Position numbers and translations under genes: made by a program. Of a stretch of 35,229 nt of DNA, positions 1-8,680 are shown piece by piece. The notes below the pieces were generated by a model. That model was not told the origin of the DNA. It worked only from the letters and a program-made list of their open reading frames with translations, and made no database searches. The stretch comes from Prorocentrum cordatum (taxonomy: Eukaryota; Sar; Dinophyceae; Prorocentrales; Prorocentraceae): contig CAUYUJ010020166.1 in the NCBI GenBank assembly GCA_963575745.1, positions 82,211 through 117,439 of the forward strand. Reading direction: 5' to 3'. Every line of letters starts with the position of its first letter. Within the stretch, counting starts at the first letter, position 1.

Positions 1-240
1 CTGGATTCCCAAGATGGCATGAACCAGAATATAATGAGGGAAACCTGCATCATGAAGCCACACGCCGAAGGTCGCGAGGAAGCGGGCGAGAAGTATCCCG
101 CTACGGTAAAGAGTGGCGGGCGGCACGCCAGTGTGTTCTGCTAACCACAGTTCGAACGCATCAATCGATCTCGAGCGACGATCGAGATACGCGGAGGTGA
201 GGTGAGAATCGCGCACGAAGGGAGTGCGCGGAGGGCGAGC
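1..240 (-). other. Probable N-terminal (core-binding) domain of a tyrosine recombinase, cut by window edge
   Basis: The last 80 residues of the pol frame include RRSRSIDAFELWLAEHTGVP, PATLYRSGILLARFLATFGV and WLHDAGFPHYILVHAILGIQ. The pattern of aromatic/leucine-spaced helices (FxxWL, LLARFLATFG, YILVHAILGIQ) resembles the helical SAM-like core-binding domain of phage-integrase-type recombinases. The catalytic R-H-R-Y domain would lie beyond base 1 and cannot be checked. The position, C-terminal to RNase H, fits DIRS-type elements. Confidence 0.5.
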
Positions 241-3200
241 GGGCGCGGAAGGCGCAGCCCGACTAAGCCCTTGGCCTGCGGTCGGCGCCGCGGCTCCCAG
301 AGAGATGCAGAGGCCGCAGACGCACCACAGGATGAGCGCAGGGCGGCCAGGGCTGGGAGAGCTGATCAGCGTGGCGGCCCTCCTGCTCCTGGACGCGTAG
401 AAGGGCGGAACGAGGGTGTCCCGCCCGTCGGTCTCGAACCCCGACGCCTCCGCCAGCATCGCCCGCGCCGAGGTGAAGGATCCGCCCATGTTACGGTGAG
501 CACGGCGAGCCCCTGCTTCGATCTCGGCGGGCAGAGCGCCCCCTCCCTCGAGGGTCGCCCAGTCAAAGGGCGGGCGCGGCTCGGCGCGCGCAGCTGCGGC
601 CGATTCGGCGAGCTCGGAACGAGCTGCCGAGGACGTGAGGCCCGAATGATGTGGAACGGGCACCACCTCCGCGAACGCGTCGAGGATCTCGGACGGAGGG
701 GAATGAGATCCCCACAGCGCTGCTGGGATGGCGCCGTGACCGTCCTGCACGTGGTACAGAAGGTCGAAAAGGCAGGCCAACTTGCCCGCGCGCCTCCTGT
801 GCTCGATCTTTGAGCCGAGCCCGATGCCACGGATGGCGCCCGCCCCCATGGCTTGGAGGTCAGCGCCCGCGGGGATAGCCTCGGGCTCGACGGCGGCCAC
901 GTAAGGATGCAACCACGAGGCTTCGTCGATCGGCTCGGCGCCGCCTGTCTGAAACAGGCGCTTATAGGCGTGCAAGGCCTGCAGGAGGCAGTGCAGGTCA
1001 TCTCTGCCCTCGGGCTCGGCGGCCCCTGCGGGTGCGAAAGACCTCAGCCACGACGCCGCGCTCTGGAAGGCAGCTTGCCAGGCGGGTCCCCACCTCACCA
1101 CTGTGACCTTCTCACCGCCGAGGTTGAGACGCCACGCTAGGGCGGTGGCGGCCCCTGGAGGCAAGGGCTGCTCAACGGCCGCGGAGGCCGTGCGCCGCGC
1201 TGCGAAGGCTGCAGCCGCGGCGCTCCCAGCGTCGCCGCTGTGGGAGCCGCTGGGATGCAGCTCGTGCCCTGAATCTCGGCCAGGCGCGGGGCCGCTCGAA
1301 GACCCCCTTTCCTCGGCGGCACGCCCTCCGCCCTGCGGGGCCGCAACAGCATCGCTGGAGGAGCGCGTGCCTACCGAAGACTGAGGGGCCTGAGCAGCGG
1401 AGTCCGCGCGGGAGCTGCCTGCGTGGGCGTCGCCCGAGCTCGCACCATGGCGGGACGTGGCTGGCCGCTGCGCAGTAGCGGGGCTCGGGCGCCGCTTCGG
1501 AGCGACTCGAGGGGAGCGCACCTCGCGACGCCGAGGCGACGTCGCCTGACGCGAAGGCGCGCGAGAGGAGCCGCGCGCGACGGCCCGACTAAGCCCCTGG
1601 CCTGCGGTCGACGCGCGGGATCGCGACGCCGCACGCCCACCAGAGTGGTGAGGGGGCGGCGGCGGCGGCGGGGGCACGGGCCGCGGAGTCTCGGAGCCTA
1701 CACGCGTGCCGCGGCCCCGAGAGCGACTGCGAACCGAGGCGCGAGCGGCGGGCGGAGAGGCCCCCGAGCGGCGAGGGAAGGCCGCCTGCAGGCGGCGGAG
1801 GACCTCGGGGTTCAGGCCCGCCACGACGCGCTCGAGGTCCATCGAGGAGTCTGCGAGGGCACTCAGCACGACGTCCTCGAGCTCCGTCGGAGAGTCCTCG
1901 TCGCACGCGGGCTCCGCTCTCGAGCGGCTGCGAACGCTCGCGGGCGGGGACCCGTCAGGAGTGTGCGGGCCCTCCGATGCCTCCCCCGCAGGCGGCTCCG
2001 ACGGCTCCTCGGGCGAGATCGGGCCGTCGACGGGAGGCGACGAGCAGCCCCCCGAGGGAGAGGTGCGGTCGGTCCCGTACGGGTTTGGAGACCGCGTACG
2101 GCTGCGGGCAGGGCTGCGGCTCCGCGGTGGGGAGCCCACTCCCGCGGCGGAGCTGGGGCGTGCCGCGCCTGCCCAGCGGCGCGCATTGGCAGTGCGACGC
2201 GCCCTGCGGCCAGGCGCCGTGGCGGCCCCCCCCTCAGGGGCGGGGAGCGCCGCCATCGAAGCCCGCCGCTGCCTGGCGGCGCGCCTGGTGCGCGCGGCGC
2301 CCGTGCGCGAGGCGGAGTGCGGCGCGTGACCACCGCGGTTGGGCTGGTCCTCGACCGCTTCATCCCGCGGGCCCAGGCGGGCGCGGACCGCGCGCCGCTC
2401 ACGACGGCTGAAGCTGGACGCAGGGTCGTCGGCGGGCCTTGCCAAGGCGCGCGGGTCCTCAGCCTCCACCTCGGCCAAGGAGCGGCCAGTGGACGACGCG
2501 GGTGCGTCCCCAGCACGAGCGGCACGTTCTGCGATGGCGAGGCCCGTCGAGACCTCAGCGTTGTGCAGGACGGCGCGCAAGGTTTTGCGCCAATCCCGAC
2601 CCAGCTGGACGGGAGCAGTGCGCGGCAAGCCCGCGGCCTCTCGACTGGCGGCCTCGCGCACGCGTCGGAAGTAGGCGCGATCGGCCATCCCTTCCGCGAG
2701 CTCGGCACGAGCGACGGCACGCTCTCCTTCGCCGCGTGCAGGAGCCTGCACCGTGCGCCTGGTGGCGTCGGCACGCGCGGTGCGGAGTGCGTCGAGCTCC
2801 ACGCGGCCGCGCGACACGGCGGAGACGAGGGTGGCATCCGACTCAGCCGCCCGCGTCGCGAGGGCAGACGAAACCCCGCCCCTCGGGAGAGGCGCGCCCG
2901 AGGCGGGGAGGGCAGCCCGAGGGGCCAGCTCGGCGCTCGCAAGGGCGACCCGCGAGGAGACCGCCTCTTCGAGCGCCTGAAGGGCCATGGTCGACCCTGG
3001 AGCCAGCTTGCCCTTGCGGGCGCCCTTTCCTGCCGCCTTGGCCCGGGCGTAGGCGCGGGCGGCAGGACCGTCGCCGCCCGTGCTAGGAACATCGGGCGGC
3101 GCGGCGGCCTGCGAGACGGCCTGGAGCAACACTGACTTGGCGTCACAGAGCTGCTTCCACTTCAGCGCGCGGGCTGCTCGCTCGTCGGCGCCCAGGTGCG

Positions 3201-6200
3201 CGGGAGTCCTGTCTGGATGGTAGACTAGGGACTGGCGCCTGAAGGCGGCCTCAATTGTGCCGCGCGAGGCCCCGTCCACTACGCCAAGCAGTTGGCGAGA
3301 GGCGCTCACCCTGGCCGCTCGCTGGAAGGTGCGGGGGGTAGCTGCTGAGGCCCCCTTTGGCGCTTCCCGCGAGCCGACGCGCGACGAGCCCACCCCGATA
3401 GCAGGCGGAGGGGCCGCCGCGGCCTTGGAGCGGAGGGCCAGTGGCGGAGCACGCTTGGCGGCCTGGGGAGCCGATCCTGCGCTGGCGGCGCCAGGGTCGG
3501 GGCCGGGCGAGCCGCCCTCCGCGGAGGCAGACGCTTTTGGCGTGGCGTCTGCCGAGGACGCGAGAGGCCGTTCGCTGTCAGCGAAGAGCGCGTTGCGAGG
3601 CCCGCGACGCTCTCCGCTGGCGAGAGCAGCTTCACTGCTGCTCTCGGCGGCGCCCGAGGGGTCAGGTGCCTCCCCCTGGGCGCCGTCGCTGGCGGCGTCG
3701 GCGGCCATCCCCGCGCCCTCCGAGGGGGGGGGGGCGGCCGCCCAGCGGTGGCTGAGCAGCCCCTCGGGGCCTCGAGCCACAAGCTGCGCAACAAATCGGC
3801 CCCAGAGACAAGTAGGGAATGACGAGCGGGAGTCGGCGTACGCAATGCAATCAAAGCGAGTAAATTCTCCTCTCTCTGCTTCAACTAACCAGGCGGGAGG
3901 GTCACGGGACGGGGGCCTCACCGCACGGTTCCGCGTGGGGTCGTCGGCCCTGTGCACGTCCGTAGGCACGTACATGCCTCCCATATATAAACCTCCTCCT
4001 ATCACATAGGGCAAAGTGGTCGAAAGAACGTGAGATAGACCAGGAGAGCTACTGCGCCCGTGAGCGGTCGCGCCCAAAGCCACTTTTGAATCCAAGAGAA
4101 CGGGGATACGAGAGTCAGGGAGGCGAATACAGCAGTACTTGCACAAGCTCTTATACACCGTTGTCTCAAGGATATTGATGTGACGGGGCATGCGAAACTC
4201 CCATTTGTACGCGAGCCGAAAGCGCAGCGCCTCTGATAGCTCGGTGACCCAACGCGGCGCGACGGGGGGCTCAATAGACGGGAGCCCCAGGTCGCGATGC
4301 AGTTGGGTGAGCTCAGGGCCCAAGGGCACGCCGCGGCTGAGTACGGCGAGGAGGCTCCGATTGTGCAGGATCGTGTGCCACCCCCCGTGCTCCGATCTGC
4401 GCCACAGCTCGGCGGAGAGCTGCGGGCTGATAGGAGCGCGGACAACGCCCCCCCAGCCGAGAGACGCGTCCGTACCGAACACCTCGGGGCAAGGCTGCGC
4501 CCGAAGGTCGGTTATAGCCGTAAAGGCTAAAAAGGTGCAGGCCAAAAGCTCGTCGCGAACATAAGGAGGCAAGTCGTATTCAATGCCCTCCTCGGTCGCC
4601 AGGCGCGACAGGAAGTTGTAGACGTGCGTGAAAATGGCGAGCATCGGACGGCGATAGAGGAACACCTGGACCCAGCAGCCCACAAGAGAGGCTAACAGGG
4701 AGCGTGTGGTGATGCCGAGGTAGATTTGGATCAGGGTCAGCCTGCACAAGGCCACCGTCCGCACTAAGGGAGCGCAGACGATGCCTATGCGCCCTTCCAC
4801 CTCGGCGCCCACCACCACCTTGTGCGTTTCGCCGCGCGCGCGCTTGCCTGGATGCTGAATCAGGCCCACGCGCGGGTAGCCTGCATCGCAGGCGGCGAAG
4901 ACCTCACGATCACGACGACAGGGGTCGTCGGGGCGAGGAGCGGAGCCATGCCACGAGAGCTTCTGAAAACCTGTATGGTCATCAATATTCAGCATCTCGA
5001 CAAACGGTCCCCGCGGGAAGGGCGAGCGGTGGACAACCTGCTCGTGAGGCCGCAAGGCCCCGAAGCTGTGCAAGACGCCTTCATGTGCAGAGTTGGCAAT
5101 CTCCACCGCCATGTTGTCGCCCATCGCTAGAGCATTGAGGCAAGGCGCGACGTCCACACCTTCGAGCTCGGGGCGCCAGGCTCGAAAGGCCTTGAAGCGG
5201 GATGATGGCAGACGAACGCGAAGGGCGTTACGCCTGGCGCGCGCGGGAGGAACGCGGAAAGTGTAGTAAAACTCCCGTAGGTCGTCGCAAGAAACTGCCA
5301 GCCACTCCCCAGGCGCCAGACCCAAACGGCACAGCAGGAAACCCTGGCCAAGGCGCTGGGTGCTGGACGAGATTGAGGCACAGCGGCTGTTCACGACCGT
5401 TGGGTTCAGGATCAGCCTGTCGAAGTCGCTGTCCTTCGGTACCCTGAAAGCTCCGCAGGCTTCATCCCAGGCGAGGTCCGAAGCAGGAGTCAGGTACAGG
5501 GCGCCGCAGGCATCCCACTTCTGGAGCAGGGCCCACAGCTCGGCGCGGTCCATATGGACACGCGCCCCCTTTTGGCCAGCAGGCCACTCTGACGCCGGGA
5601 GCCGCATCTCCTCTGGATTGATGAACGCTTCGCGGACTCGAGCGTCAGAGAGAAATGGAATGGGATCAAACACTGGCGAGTAATCCCACTTAATGCGAGA
5701 CGCCCTGACTTTTAAATCGAAGGGCTCGACCTGGGTGGAGTCCCAAGCCGCCGCAGACGCCAGCGAACCAGGCACGGAAGGAGCGCTGGTCGGGCAGTGC
5801 CGCATGGGGGCGGGCACGGAAGAAGAGGAGGTGAAGGAGGCCTCCAAAGCTGCAACATGGGTGGCCAGGCCATGGAGCGAGACCTCAGTAGAGTCGAACT
5901 TGGCGAAGGCTCGACCTAAGTCGCTCTTGCCACCACGGGCAAGGCGAACTGCGATCCGACACAACCGTTCGATACGGGTGCGGACGCCCTCCTGGCAGGG
6001 CGAGACCGTGGCGCGGACACGAGCCTCGGCGGGAGCGAGGCTAGGATGACCCAAAGTGAGCCAGTTCAACGCAATAACAGAATACTGCGCGAGCGTCCGC
6101 GCCGCGCGCCGCAATCTCCAGCGCTCCCTGCGCCTCGCCGACAAGCCGTCAGGCGGGGGACCAAGAGGTGGAGCAGGCGGGCACGGCCAAGGATCGCGGG

Positions 6201-6735
6201 GAGGCGGCCCCAAAAGGTACGGGTCGTCCCTGTCCATTGCACGCATTGATGAGCGGGAGAAAGATCCAAGAGAACATCGAGCACCCATCCCAACCTGGGA
6301 CAGCGCTGCCGCCCAGTGGGTGATATCAATGTTCGCGCCTGGAAACAGGCGCAGCAAGGCAGACAAGTCAGCGACAAATGGCGCGACGTTGGCAAGAGCA
6401 GCAGGGGTGCTTGAAGGAGAACAAGCACCAGCAAGAACACCAACCTCAGGGGCTGCAGGCCCCATGGGGGGAGCGCTCGACTGAGGCAGGTGACGGCCAA
6501 AATGGCCGAATGGATCCGAGGGGCGGTTCGGAGCAGAGCGAGGGGCGTGGTGGCGGAACGTACTCCTCCCTGCGGGGCCGCAACAGCATCGCTGGAGGAG
6601 CGCATTCCTACCCTCACGCCCTCGCTGCGCCCAAACACGCCTAGCAGCCGTAGCAGCGTCGGTGCAGACTGTCTGCGGCGGCGTACCCCGGCCACGCGAA
6701 GGCCCCCCCTCCAAGAAGGCGGGCGCCAAGGGCAT
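1..6735 (-). CDS. Giant pol-like polyprotein: RT - RNase H - J-domain - disordered region - tyrosine recombinase N-terminus (partial at 3')
   Basis: The frame starts at ATG 6735, two bases after the gag stop, and stays open to base 1 (2245 codons, no stop). RT (about residues 440-640): fingers motif VPKDSDFDRLI (K454, R459), motif A SCDDLREFYY (D484/D485), motif B MGDNMAVEIANSAH (from 538), motif C LNIDDH (D585/D586). RNase H (about 750-935): TDASLGWGG (D756), HINILET (E857), LLDSKVA (D882), HRADDPTR (D931/932), so all four acidic positions are present. A J-domain with HPD lies at about 1146-1205. Residues about 1210-1870 are Ala/Arg-rich and RS-rich. A globular segment follows (about 1866-2130), then a hydrophobic stretch (ALILWCVCGLCISLGA, about 2133-2148). 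The final 80 residues resemble a recombinase core-binding domain. Translation probably needs reinitiation or a -1 shift from gag. Possible product: replication polyprotein of a DIRS-like element. Confidence 0.8.
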   Translation of the reverse strand, partial: MPLAPAFLEGGPSRGRGTPPQTVCTDAATAARRVWAQRGREGRNALLQRCCCGPAGRSTFRHHAPRSAPNRPSDPFGHFGRHLPQSSAPPMGPAAPEVGVLAGACSPSSTPAALANVAPFVADLSALLRLFPGANIDITHWAAALSQVGMGARCSLGSFSRSSMRAMDRDDPYLLGPPPRDPWPCPPAPPLGPPPDGLSARRRERWRLRRAARTLAQYSVIALNWLTLGHPSLAPAEARVRATVSPCQEGVRTRIERLCRIAVRLARGGKSDLGRAFAKFDSTEVSLHGLATHVAALEASFTSSSSVPAPMRHCPTSAPSVPGSLASAAAWDSTQVEPFDLKVRASRIKWDYSPVFDPIPFLSDARVREAFINPEEMRLPASEWPAGQKGARVHMDRAELWALLQKWDACGALYLTPASDLAWDEACGAFRVPKDSDFDRLILNPTVVNSRCASISSSTQRLGQGFLLCRLGLAPGEWLAVSCDDLREFYYTFRVPPARARRNALRVRLPSSRFKAFRAWRPELEGVDVAPCLNALAMGDNMAVEIANSAHEGVLHSFGALRPHEQVVHRSPFPRGPFVEMLNIDDHTGFQKLSWHGSAPRPDDPCRRDREVFAACDAGYPRVGLIQHPGKRARGETHKVVVGAEVEGRIGIVCAPLVRTVALCRLTLIQIYLGITTRSLLASLVGCWVQVFLYRRPMLAIFTHVYNFLSRLATEEGIEYDLPPYVRDELLACTFLAFTAITDLRAQPCPEVFGTDASLGWGGVVRAPISPQLSAELWRRSEHGGWHTILHNRSLLAVLSRGVPLGPELTQLHRDLGLPSIEPPVAPRWVTELSEALRFRLAYKWEFRMPRHINILETTVYKSLCKYCCIRLPDSRIPVLLDSKVALGATAHGRSSSPGLSHVLSTTLPYVIGGGLYMGGMYVPTDVHRADDPTRNRAVRPPSRDPPAWLVEAERGEFTRFDCIAYADSRSSFPTCLWGRFVAQLVARGPEGLLSHRWAAAPPPSEGAGMAADAASDGAQGEAPDPSGAAESSSEAALASGERRGPRNALFADSERPLASSADATPKASASAEGGSPGPDPGAASAGSAPQAAKRAPPLALRSKAAAAPPPAIGVGSSRVGSREAPKGASAATPRTFQRAARVSASRQLLGVVDGASRGTIEAAFRRQSLVYHPDRTPAHLGADERAARALKWKQLCDAKSVLLQAVSQAAAPPDVPSTGGDGPAARAYARAKAAGKGARKGKLAPGSTMALQALEEAVSSRVALASAELAPRAALPASGAPLPRGGVSSALATRAAESDATLVSAVSRGRVELDALRTARADATRRTVQAPARGEGERAVARAELAEGMADRAYFRRVREAASREAAGLPRTAPVQLGRDWRKTLRAVLHNAEVSTGLAIAERAARAGDAPASSTGRSLAEVEAEDPRALARPADDPASSFSRRERRAVRARLGPRDEAVEDQPNRGGHAPHSASRTGAARTRRAARQRRASMAALPAPEGGAATAPGRRARRTANARRWAGAARPSSAAGVGSPPRSRSPARSRTRSPNPYGTDRTSPSGGCSSPPVDGPISPEEPSEPPAGEASEGPHTPDGSPPASVRSRSRAEPACDEDSPTELEDVVLSALADSSMDLERVVAGLNPEVLRRLQAAFPRRSGASPPAARASVRSRSRGRGTRVGSETPRPVPPPPPPPPHHSGGRAASRSRASTAGQGLSRAVARGSSRAPSRQATSPRRREVRSPRVAPKRRPSPATAQRPATSRHGASSGDAHAGSSRADSAAQAPQSSVGTRSSSDAVAAPQGGGRAAEERGSSSGPAPGRDSGHELHPSGSHSGDAGSAAAAAFAARRTASAAVEQPLPPGAATALAWRLNLGGEKVTVVRWGPAWQAAFQSAASWLRSFAPAGAAEPEGRDDLHCLLQALHAYKRLFQTGGAEPIDEASWLHPYVAAVEPEAIPAGADLQAMGAGAIRGIGLGSKIEHRRRAGKLACLFDLLYHVQDGHGAIPAALWGSHSPPSEILDAFAEVVPVPHHSGLTSSAARSELAESAAAARAEPRPPFDWATLEGGGALPAEIEAGARRAHRNMGGSFTSARAMLAEASGFETDGRDTLVPPFYASRSRRAATLISSPSPGRPALILWCVCGLCISLGAAAPTAGQGLSRAAPSAPARPPRTPFVRDSHLTSAYLDRRSRSIDAFELWLAEHTGVPPATLYRSGILLARFLATFGVWLHDAGFPHYILVHAILGIQ
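258..284 (+). repeat. 27-bp direct repeat, copy A
   Basis: CCCGACTAAGCCCTTGGCCT plus CGGTCG context; one mismatch to 1584-1610. Both copies read TAGQGLSRA in the pol frame, so the repeat is in phase. Confidence 0.8.
1331..1366 (+). repeat. 36-bp dispersed direct repeat, copy A
   Basis: This stretch begins CCCTGCGGGGCCGCAACAGC and is identical over 36 bases to 6568-6603. In the pol frame this copy reads RSSSDAVAAPQGG. Confidence 0.85.
1584..1610 (+). repeat. 27-bp direct repeat, copy B
   Basis: Partner of 258-284, with one mismatch (CCC for CCT). It is in the same pol frame (TAGQGLSRA). Confidence 0.8.
3121..3303 (-). other. J-domain (DnaJ-like, HPD motif) inside the pol ORF
   Basis: In the pol frame, residues about 1145-1205 read RQLLGVVDGASRGTIEAAF, then RRQSLVYHPDRTPAHLGADE, then RAARALKWKQLCDAKSVLLQ. 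This follows the J-domain plan: LLGV opening, helix II with basic residues, the invariant HPD (1173-1175) and helix III ending in a leucine-rich face. HPD is the loop that stimulates the Hsp70 ATPase. The loop after HPD has more residues than a minimal J-domain. It is flanked by Ala/Pro-rich linkers between RNase H and the RS-rich tail. The motif and frame are seen directly; an Hsp70 partner is inference from the family. Confidence 0.75.
6568..6603 (+). repeat. 36-bp dispersed direct repeat, copy B
   Basis: Identical to copy A at 1331-1366, but read in a different frame of pol (LLQRCCCGPAG). It lies 130-167 bases inside the 5' end of the pol ORF. Confidence 0.85.
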
Positions 6736-6740
6736 CTTCA
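6733..6740 (-). promoter_or_regulatory. TGA-AG-ATG gag/pol junction
   Basis: The gag stop TGA (6740-6738) is followed after AG by an ATG (6735-6733) that opens the pol frame, which is -1 relative to gag. The pol frame is also open upstream inside gag to at least 7080, so either reinitiation or a -1 shift before the stop is possible. Confidence 0.5.
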
Positions 6741-8678
6741 GTCCTTCTTGGGCACCGCCTTCGGGGCCTTGGGAGCACCCTGAGACTTGAAGGGGGGCTT
6801 TGAGACCTTGGGCTGCTTGGGCTGATGAGGTGGATGCTTGGGGAGCGCGACGGCGCGCTCGGCGTCGAGGCGCGCCCGAAATGCTTGCAGCTCCTTCATG
6901 TATTCGCCCTGCGCCGACAGCCAGCGAGGATCCACTAGGGGTGAAAACGGGGTCTGGGCCTCGCGCTCCGTGTGACGACTGGTCACGCGACACGGGGGAG
7001 GCTCCAGCCCCGTGAGGAACCAAGCGGCCTCGAGGTAGCCGCGGTCCCCCGCCAACTGGTCGATGAACATGCACTGGCAAGTCAGCAAGGTCTGGACCCT
7101 CTCGGGGTTGCCCTCCTCGCAGGCCCGCCACAGCTCGGCGCTGAGGAAGGCAAAATGCGTCAACAACTCGTGCGTCGACGGCTGAGCCCCGAGGGGGCTG
7201 TGCTCGCGAAAGTACTGATGCATGGCCATGGGGGTCACGGCGCTGACTTCCACGCCCAGAACGCGGGCCAAATTCTCCTTCATCAGTCCTCGCACGTCGG
7301 GGCCGTGCTGCATCAGCGCTTGCTGCCACTCGCGCCTCCGAGCGATTCCCCCCATCTGAGCCGATGCGTGCGCGGGGTCGCCCGAGGTCGCGGGCGGAGT
7401 TTGAGCTTGGTCGCTCAGGGTCCCCAGAAGCGGGTGGAAGGCTGGGCGATGGCCCCGCCCCTGCTGCAAGGAAAGGGACTGGTGCAGGCACTGAAGCATG
7501 AGGCTGAAGTCCGTCGGATTGGCCGCAAGGGGCGGCTCTAACCCGTCGGCGCCGCCCGCCTCGGCAAAGCCGTCGACCGCAGCGGGATGGGCTAGCCCAG
7601 GCGGCGGCGGGGGGCCCATCGGTCCGGAAGCGGACGAAGGGGCCCGAGGGACAGCAAGAGAGCGCGCCTTCTCCCACGCCGAGACCAGCGCGGAGGTGGG
7701 TCCCTTGGGGCGCGCGGAGACCCGATGTGGGGCCACGGGCGCGTGGGACAAGACGGCCTCGATCCCCGCAGGATCCAGCCCGAGGCGCGCCGCCTCGTCG
7801 CTGAAAAGCTGAGGCACCTCGGGCCGAGCGCTCCGGGCAGCCGGAGCGGGGCCCAGCGGTTCGGGTCCGCCGACCATCGTGGAGGCCGCGTGGGCTGCAA
7901 GCAAGGCGCGCATTTCGGCAGCTACCTCGGCGCGGGTCATGGGAGCCCCGTCGTCCAGAGACGCCGCAGGAGCACCAGGAGCAATCGGAGCAGGACCCGC
8001 GACCCGTGGCGGCGCGGCGGCGCCAGCGCGCTTGGCGGGCGGGCCGCGCGGCGCTCCAGCGACCGCGGGGGCTCGCGCACTTGGGGCCGCGCGGTCGGCT
8101 TCCCCGTCGGCCGCGAACCCCTCGGGCTCCTCCATCTCGTCGGCAGAGTGGTAGGGGGTAGCCCGATCGGCCCCTGGGAGAGGCTCTTCCCCTGCGGTAG
8201 GCGGGGCGCCGTGCAAACGAGCGTAGCCCTCGCGAAGCACCCGAACCCCCGAAGGATGCGGCCAATAGACGCGGCTGCGCACCTCGGCGAAGGGAACGAT
8301 GCCTGCGTCGTCGCCGACCTCTAGAGGGTACAGCGACTCGAGCTCGAGCTCGGCAACCTCGATATCTATAACGAGGACGGATGCGGTAGTGGCGAGCGGC
8401 CGTGAAGCGGCCCCCTGGAGCTGGACGTCCACTAGCTGGAAGGGGCCTATCATCCCAGCAAAGCCATCCGCCTCGGCAGCCTCGAGCTCCGCTGTAGAGC
8501 GAAAGGCACCAGGCAGGGCCAGCAGGATGCCCCCTTCTCGAGAGGCGAGGGGGATAGCCGCCCAGCTGGTGTCGCCGTCGTCTAGGCGCCATCGTGCGTA
8601 GTCGCGCGCCGTGGGCGCAGCGAAAGGGTAGAGCTCGGGCCAAAGGGGCCCTCCGCCAACTGGTGGCAGCTCCGCCAT
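6738..8678 (-). CDS. Gag-like ORF of the retroelement (646 aa)
   Basis: A 646-residue protein starts at ATG 8678, whose A is the last base of the upstream ORF's TGA (TGATG). It has an acidic/aliphatic N-terminal part, a long Pro/Ala-rich middle (about 180-385), and a folded-looking helical region from about residue 390 (LMLQCLHQSLSLQQGRG). Further on are LARVLGVEVSAVTPMAMHQY and a Cys/Trp-rich segment (LLTCQCMFIDQLAGDRGYLE, then AAWFLTGLEPPPC). The last 35 residues are Lys/Pro-rich (KHPPHQPKQPKVSKPPFK), suited to nucleic-acid binding. There is no CCHC knuckle. Its place directly 5' of an RT ORF and its basic tail support a gag-like nucleic-acid-packaging role. I recall no named family. The stop TGA at 6740-6738 is followed two bases later by the pol ATG. 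Confidence 0.7.
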   Translation of the reverse strand: MAELPPVGGGPLWPELYPFAAPTARDYARWRLDDGDTSWAAIPLASREGGILLALPGAFRSTAELEAAEADGFAGMIGPFQLVDVQLQGAASRPLATTASVLVIDIEVAELELESLYPLEVGDDAGIVPFAEVRSRVYWPHPSGVRVLREGYARLHGAPPTAGEEPLPGADRATPYHSADEMEEPEGFAADGEADRAAPSARAPAVAGAPRGPPAKRAGAAAPPRVAGPAPIAPGAPAASLDDGAPMTRAEVAAEMRALLAAHAASTMVGGPEPLGPAPAARSARPEVPQLFSDEAARLGLDPAGIEAVLSHAPVAPHRVSARPKGPTSALVSAWEKARSLAVPRAPSSASGPMGPPPPPGLAHPAAVDGFAEAGGADGLEPPLAANPTDFSLMLQCLHQSLSLQQGRGHRPAFHPLLGTLSDQAQTPPATSGDPAHASAQMGGIARRREWQQALMQHGPDVRGLMKENLARVLGVEVSAVTPMAMHQYFREHSPLGAQPSTHELLTHFAFLSAELWRACEEGNPERVQTLLTCQCMFIDQLAGDRGYLEAAWFLTGLEPPPCRVTSRHTEREAQTPFSPLVDPRWLSAQGEYMKELQAFRARLDAERAVALPKHPPHQPKQPKVSKPPFKSQGAPKAPKAVPKKD

Positions 8679-8680
8679 CA
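8676..8680 (-). promoter_or_regulatory. TGATG stop/start overlap, membrane ORF to gag
   Basis: TGA (8680-8678) of the upstream ORF shares its A with the gag ATG (8678-8676). Such overlaps are used for coupled termination-reinitiation in some polycistronic retroelement and viral RNAs. Use here is inference. Confidence 0.5.

Noticed and set aside
1423-3135. Long plus-strand ORF (570 codons) and other overlapping frames across 200-3900
   Set aside because: They are antisense or shifted shadows of the pol frame. Only the minus frame shows recognisable domains; GC-rich DNA leaves most frames open.
6490-6520. Possible second spliced-leader relic (GGCCATTTTGGCC)
   Set aside because: Only the near-palindromic 11-base core is shared with the SL; flanks differ and it lies within the pol coding frame (FGHFGRH).
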